Origin: a virus | Virus record (IMG/VR): IMGVR_UViG_3300043409_000886 | Coordinates: 1 to 61,725 of that record | Reading direction: 5' to 3' (one strand) | Length of the DNA: 61,725 nucleotides | In this document: one piece after another, positions 49,456 to 58,129 of the stretch | How the letters are laid out: each line of letters begins with the position of its first letter | How positions within the stretch are numbered: the stretch's first letter is position 1 | Position numbers and translations under genes: made by a program | Notes under the pieces: generated by a model | What the model saw: only the letters and a program-made list of their open reading frames with translations | Told to the model about the DNA's origin: nothing | Database searches by the model: none

Positions 49456-50373
49456 TTACAGGCCGGCGGTACCGAACAGGTTACGCGCGTCGTGCCAGCC
49501 GGTAGCGTAACGCTCCGTGGCCTTGTAGCGCATGCTGTCGGTCTCGAAGTCCCCCTCCATGGATTTCTCCATGGGGCGACGCATCACCAGCATGAGGCCG
49601 TTCTCGGCGTCGGTTTGGATAAACCATGCCTTCGAGGAGCTCAGACGGGTAACTACGTGGGTGCCCTTCGGGAGCATGCCGGTCGACTTGATCGGGTTAA
49701 GATCGTTGTCGGCGGTGCCAGAACGAAGGACGGACTTGAGGATGACCTCGGCCTGAAACTCCAGAGCCGGGGGAACCACCAGCTGCTCACCCTTCAGGCG
49801 GATACGCTTACCGTTGTTGTCGACGGCGGAGCGAATCTGGATGAGGAGTTGCTCGACCGAGGTCTGCGAAAGCGAGGCCGCGGTGGAGAGCGAGTTGCTG
49901 TAGGTCTGACCGCTGGAGATCGGGTGTGCCGTGTTAATCAACGTCACGCCGTCGCCGCCGTTGTAGCCGGCAGTGAACGCGAAGTTGAGGATGTTGGCGC
50001 ACAGGGTCTCTTTGGTCTCAATCATCGACTGAGCGAGGTGCTTGGCGAAGGTGCTGCCGATACGGATATGATCCCCGTCTTCCATCAGAACCTTCGTCAA
50101 CGCGTAAGCGAGGCCGTAGATTTTGTAGACGAAGCGGGTGATGTACAGCGTACCACCCTGATCGTAGCTTACCGGGGTGCCGTCGGGCATCTCGGGGGCC
50201 GCGTTCATACCGAACAGCATGACCTCTTCGTGGTAGTTGCGCGGAATACCAGTGATTTGTTCTACAAATCCCTTCCACTCATCATCACGTTGGGCGTACA
50301 CGCCATCAAAGACTTCGTTGATAATCGGCTCGACTACCGCACGAAAGTCTGTACTACGCATTGGAGTTGCCAT
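49456..50373 (-). CDS. Major capsid protein (HK97-fold, Mu gpT-like)
   Basis: 305 aa, ATG at 50373 with a GAAAGGATTAAGC ribosome site. N-terminal RSTDFRAVVEPIINEVFDGV, then YDQGGTLYITRFVYKIYGLA, LAQSMIETKETLCANILNFA, HPISSGQTYSNSL, and a C-terminal SSKAWFIQTDAENGLMLVMR and ATERYATGWHDARNLFGT. These phrases are characteristic of Mu-like/HK97 capsid proteins. It follows scaffold and decoration genes, the usual head-gene order. Double terminators follow it, in keeping with high expression. Confidence 0.85.
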   Translation of the reverse strand: MATPMRSTDFRAVVEPIINEVFDGVYAQRDDEWKGFVEQITGIPRNYHEEVMLFGMNAAPEMPDGTPVSYDQGGTLYITRFVYKIYGLAYALTKVLMEDGDHIRIGSTFAKHLAQSMIETKETLCANILNFAFTAGYNGGDGVTLINTAHPISSGQTYSNSLSTAASLSQTSVEQLLIQIRSAVDNNGKRIRLKGEQLVVPPALEFQAEVILKSVLRSGTADNDLNPIKSTGMLPKGTHVVTRLSSSKAWFIQTDAENGLMLVMRRPMEKSMEGDFETDSMRYKATERYATGWHDARNLFGTAGL

Positions 50374-50392
50374 TGCTTAATCCTTTCGTTAG

Positions 50393-51055
50393 TTAGGGAG
50401 CCGTTTTATTGGCGGTGAAGCTGTTGTTGGCGATCTGGACTTGGACGATCGTGTAGGCATCATTCCAAGCATTAACGGCAGAACCGGCCGGCACGGCAAC
50501 ATCGCGACCCAGACCATACACACGCAGCTGGCCTTGAGCACTGGCCGCAACAGCGGTCGGGTTCAGGGCAGTGGTGGAGAAGCCCGCGCCACCGACGCCA
50601 ATGGCTGTGCCAGAGGTCGTGAGGTAGCCAGCGGTCGGCGAGAAGTTATACTGCAGGCCGATGCTGTTCGCGTCGATGGAGCCTGTCGCCTGAATCTCGT
50701 AGACCAGTGAGGGGTCTTGGAAAATCCAGAACGTGATTTCCGTCACAGCAGCAGCAGTCGCGGCGGTGATGTACTTGGCTACCGAACGCCGACCATCGGT
50801 GTTGGTGTATTCCACACCGTCGAAGCTACCGAACACCTGCGACGCAGTGGCGCCACCAGTTCCAGCGGTTGCCGCAACAGTCAAAAGACCTGCAGTCCCG
50901 ATACCCAACGGGGTGTACTGGTAAAATGCACCAGACGCCAACGTGTAGGTCTTCGTAGTACCATCAGCTTGCTGGCCGGCGAAAGGGATCGCACGGTCGA
51001 GGCCACTGGGGTGATACGCGGGCTTCAGGCCAAAGGGCTTGAGTACTGTACTCAT
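50393..51055 (-). CDS. Capsid-associated structural protein
   Basis: 220 aa, ATG at 51055. Begins STVLKPFGLKPAYHPSGLDR and continues as a beta-rich, Ala/Thr/Gly-rich protein with RSVAKYITAATAAAVTEITF and RVYGLGRDVAVPAGSAVNAW. Position just upstream of the capsid gene and this sequence type suggest a decoration or minor capsid protein. Confidence 0.6.
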   Translation of the reverse strand: MSTVLKPFGLKPAYHPSGLDRAIPFAGQQADGTTKTYTLASGAFYQYTPLGIGTAGLLTVAATAGTGGATASQVFGSFDGVEYTNTDGRRSVAKYITAATAAAVTEITFWIFQDPSLVYEIQATGSIDANSIGLQYNFSPTAGYLTTSGTAIGVGGAGFSTTALNPTAVAASAQGQLRVYGLGRDVAVPAGSAVNAWNDAYTIVQVQIANNSFTANKTAP

Positions 51056-51078
51056 TGTTAATTCCTTTGTCTAAATGG

Positions 51079-51636
51079 TTATTGAAAACGGATGTTTTTG
51101 TTTGCTCGATTTGCTTCTCTCTCCATCTCCAGAAGACCCCCCTCCAAGATTGACTTGCCGCCCTTACCCGGCTCGGCAGAACCGCGCAACTGCGAGGTGA
51201 CATTCCGCTGATGTTCCAGCGGGTCCTCGAGGTGCAGCATGTGCATCACTTCTTGGTAGACATCTTCCGGCAACTTAAAAAGAACCATCTCGTTACAAGA
51301 TACACAGCCTTCAAACTTGCCCGAACTCATCTTGCCCAGCATTTCAAAGCCTTTTCCCAACTCGGAGGCTTTCACCGGCTCATAGCCCAACGCGATACGT
51401 TTGTCGATACTGTCGTACTGGTTTGTGGTGCTCAACCAGCACAGGTGCATCCCGGGGATTGACTCCCTAGGAATTTCTGGCAGTGCACTGTTCTGCCATT
51501 TATCGCGGAACGCATCGAGGCGTTCCCTACGTACATTTTCACTCGAGCCACCACTCTCAGCGGTACTCTTCATGACCTCTTGCGCCCGGTCGGCCATTCG
51601 CTCGTCTAGGTCGCGCTTAATTCTTGTATTTGCCAT
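51079..51636 (-). CDS. Head-module protein, unknown
   Basis: 185 aa, ATG at 51636 with AAGGATAATATATC. Basic helical N-terminus (RIKRDLDERMADRAQEVMKS), RESIPGMHLCWLSTTNQYDS, then VSCNEMVLFKLPEDVYQEVM, and a Lys/Arg-rich tail. A conserved companion of scaffold and capsid genes in several phages; function is not established to my knowledge. Confidence 0.6.
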   Translation of the reverse strand: MANTRIKRDLDERMADRAQEVMKSTAESGGSSENVRRERLDAFRDKWQNSALPEIPRESIPGMHLCWLSTTNQYDSIDKRIALGYEPVKASELGKGFEMLGKMSSGKFEGCVSCNEMVLFKLPEDVYQEVMHMLHLEDPLEHQRNVTSQLRGSAEPGKGGKSILEGGLLEMEREANRANKNIRFQ

Positions 51637-51648
51637 GATATATTATCC

Positions 51649-52644
51649 TTAGGTACGGTTCTGACGGTCGTAGCTGGCGTAGGCCTTAATCATCTTGCTA
51701 CGCTTGGTGGGGTCATCCCACGAACCGGCGTCCTTGATGGCCTGAACCCGCTCACGGCTTAAAGTGATTGACGTTGCGGACTTGACCCCCGGGTTCGCCG
51801 ACTTGTTAGACGACGTGGGGCCAGCTCTGCGCATTGTCTTACCCTCTCGTGAAACGTACCTATGTGGAAGTCTGTCCGACAGCCTGTTGTCCAATTCGTC
51901 CCAATACTCTGAGTCGGATGGGTCCCAGCCGTCGGCCGTGAGCTCCTGATCTACTACCTTGGCAATCTTTGAGTCTGTATCCCTTGCCTGCGGGTCGTAC
52001 CACTTGTTGTTCTTCAGCCACCCCGTCGCGTTGCGCTGAACCTCTATCGAGATAGTGTTCGGGACGTTCTGCGGGGGCCGCTTGACCTGCTCCAGCTGGT
52101 GCTTCTTGTAGGCCTGCGCCTGACTCAGCCGGTTCTTGGAGTCCTGCAGCTGGTCGAGGTACTCAACCTGCTCCTCCGCGTTACCGGCCTGCGCGGCCTG
52201 CATCATCTTCATCTTGGCGTACTCGACGCGTGTCGCCTCGTCCTCTATCGCCTTGTCTATCTGGGCGAACTGGTAGGACGCCGCCGTGGACTCCACGGCC
52301 GCTAACCGCCGAGCCAGCTCCTCGTTACGCTTCTCGAGGCTGCTGATCTTGTTTTTCGACGAGGCCTCGCGCTGCTTGGAGAGCTCCTTCTTTAACCGCC
52401 GCTCCTCACGCCGTGCCTCACGTATTGCCTCACGGTCCTCATCGTTCTCGTCCGAGCTATCCCCAGACCCATCGTCGCTGTCTTCCGAGCCACGGTCGAG
52501 GCTGACCTCGTTCTCGTCGTGCTCGGGCGACTTACCCTCCTGATCCTCCGGGAAGGCGTTCTCGTCAGGACCCACCGCGGCGATGACGCTGCCGTCGGCC
52601 TGCTCCTTGATCTTTATATCTTTGTCTTTATTTTCTTCGGACAT
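51649..52644 (-). CDS. Scaffolding protein
   Basis: 331 aa, ATG at 52644. Very acidic N-terminus (SEDSDDGSGDSSDENDEDRE), a long coiled coil (residues about 75-200), and a basic C-terminus (SMIKAYASYDRQNRT-like). This charge pattern with a central coiled coil is typical of capsid scaffolds. Lies between portal/co-chaperonin and capsid genes. Confidence 0.75.
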   Translation of the reverse strand: MSEENKDKDIKIKEQADGSVIAAVGPDENAFPEDQEGKSPEHDENEVSLDRGSEDSDDGSGDSSDENDEDREAIREARREERRLKKELSKQREASSKNKISSLEKRNEELARRLAAVESTAASYQFAQIDKAIEDEATRVEYAKMKMMQAAQAGNAEEQVEYLDQLQDSKNRLSQAQAYKKHQLEQVKRPPQNVPNTISIEVQRNATGWLKNNKWYDPQARDTDSKIAKVVDQELTADGWDPSDSEYWDELDNRLSDRLPHRYVSREGKTMRRAGPTSSNKSANPGVKSATSITLSRERVQAIKDAGSWDDPTKRSKMIKAYASYDRQNRT

Positions 52645-52664
52645 GCTCTACTTTCTTCAAAGTA

Positions 52665-53093
52665 TTAGTCTACAAAGGATTTCATCTTGCGCGCGTCCTC
52701 GAAGCTGCGAATCTTCGCAATCACTTCTCTGGCGCCTACAATGATGAAAACTACGGGGTCGTTGTCGTCGTCTAGGTCGACTGTCCACCTGTCGCCGCCC
52801 CACTTGATGGTGCGGACGAGGTCCCCAACGCTGCACCACGCGCCCTCAGGCCACGTTTCTAGCGTGTCTGGCGATTTGTACGCCAGCGGACCAATTGAAA
52901 CTACCTTCGCAACGACCTCGTTGTATTTCACGGTGTCCTTGGTCTCTTGAACCAGAACGATGCCACCGCGCGATTTGGACTTAGTCCTACGCAGTTGCAC
53001 CAGAACCCGGTCACCTACAATGTCTACCCCGGGGTCAACCTGTGGAAATACCTCTGCCTCTGTCCTCAAATCGGGCTCGATTTTTTCTTTCAT
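52665..53093 (-). CDS. GroES-like co-chaperonin
   Basis: 142 aa, ATG at 53093. Residues about 20-75 carry the Cpn10 signature: VDIVGDRVLVQLRRTKSKSR, GGIVLVQETKDTVKYNEVVA and KVVSIGPLAY, followed by GDLVRTIKWGGDRW and an insertion of acidic residues before VVFIIVGAREVIAKI. Phage co-chaperonins (T4 gp31 and others) replace GroES on host GroEL to fold the capsid protein. Its location between portal and scaffold genes supports that role. Confidence 0.8.
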   Translation of the reverse strand: MKEKIEPDLRTEAEVFPQVDPGVDIVGDRVLVQLRRTKSKSRGGIVLVQETKDTVKYNEVVAKVVSIGPLAYKSPDTLETWPEGAWCSVGDLVRTIKWGGDRWTVDLDDDNDPVVFIIVGAREVIAKIRSFEDARKMKSFVD

Positions 53094-53284
53094 GTGTCCT
53101 TCTCGTCATCCTCCGTAAGGATGTCATTGATAATGTCGAGGGTCTCTGACAGGCCCTCCCTTTTACCCACGAGGCGTTGGTACGCCTCAAAGCTGTGGAT
53201 GTTTGTGCCGGAGGCTACGGAACTTTCCAGCAAAATCTTTGCGGCGCCTACGCGCCTCAGTATCTCGCGAATTATGTCTTGCAT
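53090..53284 (-). CDS. Small head-module protein, probably leaderless mRNA
   Basis: 64 aa, ATG at 53284. Helical (QDIIREILRRVGAAKILLES, VGKREGLSETLDIINDIL), resembling small phage proteins near head genes. No ribosome site precedes the ATG. The promoter at 53291-53321 would start transcription at or one base before the A of ATG, so the mRNA appears leaderless. Confidence 0.55.
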   Translation of the reverse strand: MQDIIREILRRVGAAKILLESSVASGTNIHSFEAYQRLVGKREGLSETLDIINDILTEDDEKDT

Positions 53285-53290
53285 ATATTA

Positions 53291-53321
53291 ACTTATGCAA
53301 AACAAATGCAACATCCGCCCT
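53291..53321 (-). promoter_or_regulatory. Phage-type late promoter, leaderless context
   Basis: Minus strand AGGGCGG (53321-53315), 17 bp, CATAAGT (53297-53291), then TAATAT and the ATG at 53284. The downstream GTTATAGG half is lost, but both boxes and spacing are kept. Confidence 0.6.
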
Positions 53322-53322
53322 A

Positions 53323-53526
53323 CTATTTTGTATATTCCACCAAATTCTTGGGGCCGATCTTGCCGGCGAGGCGCAGCTTGGCCTGCGAGGCGCCGATTTT
53401 CCAGTTGTTGTCGCGGTGCGAGCCGGACACGCCCTTCTCTATTTTCGCTGCCGGGCCGCCGCCGGAGCTGGCCTTGCCAGTCTCTTGGTACGTCTGCCGG
53501 AAGCCTTTAAGGTTCTCGTCGCTCAT
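53323..53526 (-). CDS. Small basic protein after the portal gene
   Basis: 67 aa, ATG at 53526 with GGAGACACCC upstream. Gly/Lys/Ser-rich (SDENLKGFRQTYQETGKASS, SGSHRDNNWKIGASQAKLRL), likely unfolded or DNA-binding. No family is recognised. Confidence 0.5.
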   Translation of the reverse strand: MSDENLKGFRQTYQETGKASSGGGPAAKIEKGVSGSHRDNNWKIGASQAKLRLAGKIGPKNLVEYTK

Positions 53527-53535
53527 GGGTGTCTC

Positions 53536-56460
53536 CTAAATGGGTGTCTGTGGTGGTTGTTGCGGTTGTGGCTGCGCGGCTTGTTGCTGCAGCGCCTGCC
53601 CGTGCTCCTGTCCTGACTGCATGGACTGGTTCTGCGCGTCCTGAGCGCCCTGTTGCAGCGCCTGCCCGTGCTCTTGGCCTGACTGCAGCAGGTCTAGTTG
53701 CCCCTGCTGGCTCTTCTGCTCCATGCCCTGTTGGTGGTCCTGCGCGGCCTGCGCCTGCTTCGCCACCTGCTCCGCGGCCTTCTGGAACTGCTGCTGCTCC
53801 ACGGCCAGCCCGTGCTGCCTTATGTCCGTGTTGGAGGCGTGTATAGCCTCCATGGCGGAGAGCCCCTGCTCGTGCTCAAGCTGCGCCTGCTGGCTGTCTA
53901 GCTGCACCCCGGCGTTTATCATCGCCACGCGCTCCTTGGCGGCGTTGTCGATGTTCGCAAGGGCAATGGTCGTGGCGTTCTTCTGGCTGTCGATGGCGAC
54001 CTGCGTCTGGTACTTGACCGCGAGCTCCTGAACCTTCTGGGAGAGCTCGGCGACCTGCAAGTCGTAGTCCTGCTTCGTCTTCTGCATGTCGCTCTGCATC
54101 TGGGTCTGGAACTCCTGCGCCTTGCGCTGGGTCTCCGCCATCTGGGTCTTCATCAGCACCTGAGCGGTTGGGTCTGCCAGCGCCGCGGACTCCTGCTGCG
54201 CCTGTTGCGCCTGCTGCACCTTCTGCGCCAGCTGCTGCACCTGAGGCTGTATCTGCGCGAAGGCCTGCTGGGAGTCCTGCATCACCATCTGGGAGGCCAG
54301 AGCCAGCGCCTTCTGGGAGTCCTTGTCGAGGGGGCGCTCCTCGTGGAGCTTCATCGTGTCCTCACCGCCGGAGGCCTGCGCCACGTAGCTGCGCATGGAC
54401 TGCAGGTAGTAGAGGGTCATGTGCTGCTTGATGTGGTCCAGTACGTGCGGGGCGAAGGCCGGCCCGATGACCGGGTTGCTGCCATAGTTCGGGTCGGTCG
54501 CAAACATCAGGTGCGTCTGGATGTGGCTGATGTGGTCTTGGTCTGGGTAGGCCGCGGCGGGTCGTCCCATGACCATCGCCACGTTCTCGAGTGCCGGGTT
54601 GGACTCCTTGATGCCGTCCGGGTCGGGCAGAATCTCGTTGATCGAGGGCACCTTCATCTGCTTCAAGATGCGGCGGTGCGCCGCCCTGAGGTCGTACAGC
54701 TGCGGTGCCTGTGTGGCCAGCTGCAGCACGGCCTGAGCCTGAGCCAGACGCTGGGTCTCGGAGAATATGTTTGGGTCCGATACCGGGCGGATGTCGTTGT
54801 TGTCCGCGAAGTCCCGCACCTCAATCTCGGTGCCGGACTGGTTGTCCATGTCCTCGAGGTACCAGTGGTTGATGCGGGAGACGATCTTAAGGGTCTTTGC
54901 CTGCGAGCGGTGCATGCGGGCGTGGATGCTGGAGAACACCTTAGCGCCCTGCTCGATAAGTGCCTGCGTCGTGCCAACGGGCGTGTTGGCGTTGGCGTCC
55001 TTAATCTTCTCCTCGGCGGTCGTCACGACCCCCTTGGCGGCGTCGGTTAGCCACCCAAGCAAATTGAACAGGACGCTGGAGGGTGGGTTGAACGGGAGTG
55101 CCATCGCCAGCTTGCGGATGTCGTCCACCCCCGGGCTGCCCTCGATTTCCAGAACCTGCGTGGGCTCTATGCGGTCAGACTGTCCAGAAATGCGTCCACC
55201 CTTGAGCTTAAGCATTGTCTGACTGTTGTTGATGTGAGCAGCATCAAGCAGAGCCCTAAGAGCCCCGGTAAGAGCAGCAGAAAGACCACCAATAAGGTGA
55301 GGTAGTCCAATAGCGTATGCACCACGCCAAGGGATGAATTTGTACTCCACGATCCAGTCCAGTTTGGTTCGTTTCTCATCGTTGGCCTCCCAGTTGCGGT
55401 ACAGCGAGAGCACCTTCTCAGAGCTCTCGTCGATTGTCATAATGTACGGCGCGCGCTTGCCCTCGGTCTCTTTGTCCTCCTCAAGGCGCAGGTAGCACGT
55501 TATCTCGTAGACGCGCCGCACGCCGTCGATGTTCTTCTCGGGTGCGCTCTTGCCCTCGATCTTGTCGTTGGCCTGCTCGGAGCGTGTCTTCTTGTCTACC
55601 GCTATCTCGGAGGGGAGGCTGGCGTTCTCCAGATCGCGGTAGATGCCCTGATCTATGCGGCTGAGGTACGTGTCCTCCGTGATGTCCTGCACCTCGGTAG
55701 CTCTGGGGGAGGTGTAGAAGTTTGTCGAGGAGTACGGGAGCAGCATGTTGTCAATTGGAATCCACTCGCAGTCCGGGCGCCGCTGCTCCTCGTCGTACCA
55801 CCACTTCAGGTACTGCGATCCGCCCAGCGGGAGCTGGGTCAGGAGCTGCTCCATCTCGTCTATGTAGCCGGGGATTTGCTCCACCAGCTGCCAGTTCATG
55901 AAGGTCACCTTGCGCTCGGCGGTCTCCATGCGCTTCCTGTCCGCCTCACCGCGGATTTCAGATTTGACAATGCCATCGGGTGGCAGTAATTCTTTTGACG
56001 CGGAGGCTGCGAAGTCTACGCACGCCTCTGCCATGACGGGGTGTACAACCTTAGAGGCTCCGTCGAAGGTTGCGCCTCCGGGGGCGTCTTTACCAAGGCC
56101 GGTTCTACGCAGACCATCTTCGTATTGCTTATCACGTTCCGAACGCGACTCCCGGTCGACGTCAACGTAGTCCAAGTACTCATTGGAAAGCTGGTCAAGT
56201 ACTGACTCATCAAATTTCTCCGCTAGGTTGGCGTAGAACTCGGGGTTCTCCCCGGGGCCCTCTTTGTCTCGGTAGTTGATTACCACCGACCCGTCGTCGA
56301 GCTCGATGACCTCCTGCTCGGCCTGCTCAGGCTCAAGACCCAGCGCCTCCTCGTAGTGCTCAATCTCTTTCTGCTGCTGACGCGCCTCCTCAACTGTCCT
56401 GTCCGACTCGAGGTCGGGGAGGTTAGCGCCTTGCTGCATGGGGAGTGTGGGGAGAGCCAT
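53536..56460 (-). CDS. Portal protein (P22-like) with Gln-rich C-terminal helical barrel
   Basis: 974 aa, ATG at 56460. Residues about 90-600 carry portal features: GGATFDGASKVVHPVMAEAC, FMNWQLVEQIPGYIDEMEQL, GSQYLKWWYDEEQRRPDCEW, IPWRGAYAIGLPHLIGGLSA and ALLDAAHINNSQTMLKLKGG. Residues about 700-970 are a very long, Gln/Ala-rich coiled coil (QQLAQKVQQAQQAQQESAAL, ending in repeats of QSGQEHGQALQQ), as in the barrel of P22-type portals that extends into the head. It forms the DNA entry ring. Repeats near the C-terminus could vary in length. Confidence 0.85.
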   Translation of the reverse strand: MALPTLPMQQGANLPDLESDRTVEEARQQQKEIEHYEEALGLEPEQAEQEVIELDDGSVVINYRDKEGPGENPEFYANLAEKFDESVLDQLSNEYLDYVDVDRESRSERDKQYEDGLRRTGLGKDAPGGATFDGASKVVHPVMAEACVDFAASASKELLPPDGIVKSEIRGEADRKRMETAERKVTFMNWQLVEQIPGYIDEMEQLLTQLPLGGSQYLKWWYDEEQRRPDCEWIPIDNMLLPYSSTNFYTSPRATEVQDITEDTYLSRIDQGIYRDLENASLPSEIAVDKKTRSEQANDKIEGKSAPEKNIDGVRRVYEITCYLRLEEDKETEGKRAPYIMTIDESSEKVLSLYRNWEANDEKRTKLDWIVEYKFIPWRGAYAIGLPHLIGGLSAALTGALRALLDAAHINNSQTMLKLKGGRISGQSDRIEPTQVLEIEGSPGVDDIRKLAMALPFNPPSSVLFNLLGWLTDAAKGVVTTAEEKIKDANANTPVGTTQALIEQGAKVFSSIHARMHRSQAKTLKIVSRINHWYLEDMDNQSGTEIEVRDFADNNDIRPVSDPNIFSETQRLAQAQAVLQLATQAPQLYDLRAAHRRILKQMKVPSINEILPDPDGIKESNPALENVAMVMGRPAAAYPDQDHISHIQTHLMFATDPNYGSNPVIGPAFAPHVLDHIKQHMTLYYLQSMRSYVAQASGGEDTMKLHEERPLDKDSQKALALASQMVMQDSQQAFAQIQPQVQQLAQKVQQAQQAQQESAALADPTAQVLMKTQMAETQRKAQEFQTQMQSDMQKTKQDYDLQVAELSQKVQELAVKYQTQVAIDSQKNATTIALANIDNAAKERVAMINAGVQLDSQQAQLEHEQGLSAMEAIHASNTDIRQHGLAVEQQQFQKAAEQVAKQAQAAQDHQQGMEQKSQQGQLDLLQSGQEHGQALQQGAQDAQNQSMQSGQEHGQALQQQAAQPQPQQPPQTPI

Positions 56461-56463
56461 AAG

Positions 56464-58029
56464 TTATTTGTTAAATCCTAGTTTGCTTTTAGCGTAGTTG
56501 TAACCGCTTCCAAGACCCTTTGCTACCCCCGTCATTGCGGGAGGTATGGCTGCGCCAATCAAAGTATTTGCGAGTCGGCTCGATTCTTCCCCGGGTTCTT
56601 TTATGGCGCCCAAAGCGCCCCCACCCAGTGCTTGCGTCAACATCCGAGCTTTCATCAACGCCATCAAGGTGGGGTCTACAAAACTTCCTGCAAGCTGACC
56701 GCCTAACGCCGCGTTGAGAGAGAGGTCCTCAGATATTTGTTTTGCGCTTGACGCCAGTGTGGATAAATCTGATCCCGTTTTTCCCTGCAGCTGACGTCGA
56801 AAACGTGCAATGTCACCAAGCCCAGCCAATGCTCCCGCCCCCACCCCAGTTACCGCGCCGGCAAGGTGCCGGGCGTTTGGTCCCATGTTCTCATCAAGCC
56901 ACTCCCCAGCCCATGTGCCGGGGCTGCTCTTTTTTCTTTCAGCCTCCGTGCTTGCCTTATCGTGCGCAACTAACTGGCTGTAAAGCTCAGGCGGAAAGCT
57001 ATCAACCTGCTTGCCCTCGGCGTAGCGGTTGTTCACCATCAGGTCGGCCTGCATGTCGCGGGGGGTGATGACGCCGCCCCCGGCGTAGTGGTAGTGCGGG
57101 ACGCCGTTCTCGTCGTAGGTTACTTCCTTTGGCTCGGGGGCCGGGCGGTTGCGGCGCTTCGCTATCTTGGCCGCCTCACGCTCAAACTCCGGCAGCGCGG
57201 AGGGGACCTGCCCGCTCGCGAGCGCCATCTCATCTTTGAGATTTTCGCGGTAGTTCCCGGGTCTGAGTTGTGTGTACGACTCCGGGATTCCTGTTGCCCG
57301 GGCGTTTTCGCGCCACTCGGGCATGCCCACCCGGCTCTTAGGGCGCTGCAGCAACACGTCCCCAATCTCCTGCCCGGTGAAGTTGTGCCTCGCCGGGTTG
57401 AACGCGGCGATGAGGGCGTTCATCTCGTCCTCGTTGGGGTTCCTGCCCGTCTTCTCGAGGAAGGCCTGCTTCAGCTGCCCCCCAATGTCGCCCTTGCCTC
57501 CCAGCTGCCGGGCTATGACGTCTTCTGACTTTTCCACCATCCACTCGGCGCCGGGGGTCAGGCTTGTCTTGGGGGCGCCCGCGCTGCGGAAGCCGCCGAC
57601 CTCCTCGCCGACCATTTGGGCCACTTTTGGGTCGTTTATGTCCATTGTATCGGGTGCGAAGTGGGTGCCCTTCACGCCGCGGCCGAAGGCCTGCTGCGTC
57701 AGGAACGGGTCACGGGCGTAGATCGGCGCCATCTCGGTGTTTATGTTCGGGTCGACCCTCAGGGCGTGCGCGGCGCGTGCCTGCGTCACGGGGTCCGTCT
57801 TGGGGGTGTACTTAGGCTTCGCGAACTGCTGGGCGTGCTGCTGGAGCTCCGCCATCTCCTGCGCGTGCGGGGCGCGGCCGGCTGATTGGGTAAAACGCTT
57901 GACGGCCTCGTCCATGAGCTGCTTGACGCCCGAGGATACATATTTACCAAACACCTCGCGGCCCCCTGCGTAGTGCGGGAGCCCAGCCATCTCCATCATC
58001 ATCTGCTTCGGGGTCTTGAAAGGTGTCAT
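56464..58029 (-). CDS. Virion protein between terminase and portal
   Basis: 521 aa, ATG at 58029. Contains two AGG/AGGG elements (LPHYAGG near residue 20 and PHYHYAGGGVITPRD near 310) like the GG linkers in the tail-end virion proteins. The first 290 residues are soluble with many Pro/Arg. Residues about 390-521 contain a Gly/Ala-rich, semi-hydrophobic part (LAGAVTGVGAGALAGLGDIA, LIGAAIPPAMTGVAKGLGSG) fit for membrane contact. Function is unknown; packaged or ejected protein suspected. Confidence 0.5.
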   Translation of the reverse strand: MTPFKTPKQMMMEMAGLPHYAGGREVFGKYVSSGVKQLMDEAVKRFTQSAGRAPHAQEMAELQQHAQQFAKPKYTPKTDPVTQARAAHALRVDPNINTEMAPIYARDPFLTQQAFGRGVKGTHFAPDTMDINDPKVAQMVGEEVGGFRSAGAPKTSLTPGAEWMVEKSEDVIARQLGGKGDIGGQLKQAFLEKTGRNPNEDEMNALIAAFNPARHNFTGQEIGDVLLQRPKSRVGMPEWRENARATGIPESYTQLRPGNYRENLKDEMALASGQVPSALPEFEREAAKIAKRRNRPAPEPKEVTYDENGVPHYHYAGGGVITPRDMQADLMVNNRYAEGKQVDSFPPELYSQLVAHDKASTEAERKKSSPGTWAGEWLDENMGPNARHLAGAVTGVGAGALAGLGDIARFRRQLQGKTGSDLSTLASSAKQISEDLSLNAALGGQLAGSFVDPTLMALMKARMLTQALGGGALGAIKEPGEESSRLANTLIGAAIPPAMTGVAKGLGSGYNYAKSKLGFNK

Positions 58030-58065
58030 GGCGCCGTCGTTGTGGTTGTTTGGGTACCTATAACC

Positions 58066-58096
58066 ACTTATGCAAAAAATCAGGGGTTACCGCCCC
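58066..58096 (-). promoter_or_regulatory. Phage-type late promoter
   Basis: Minus strand GGGGCGG (58096-58090), 17 bp, CATAAGT (58072-58066), then GGTTATAGG. Spacer holds a CCCC stretch able to pair with the GGGG box, then a T-run: a combined terminator-promoter after the terminase gene. Start near 58059. Confidence 0.7.
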
Positions 58097-58129
58097 AGAT
58101 ATTAGGCGTAAGCGCCCGTAGAGCCTAAA

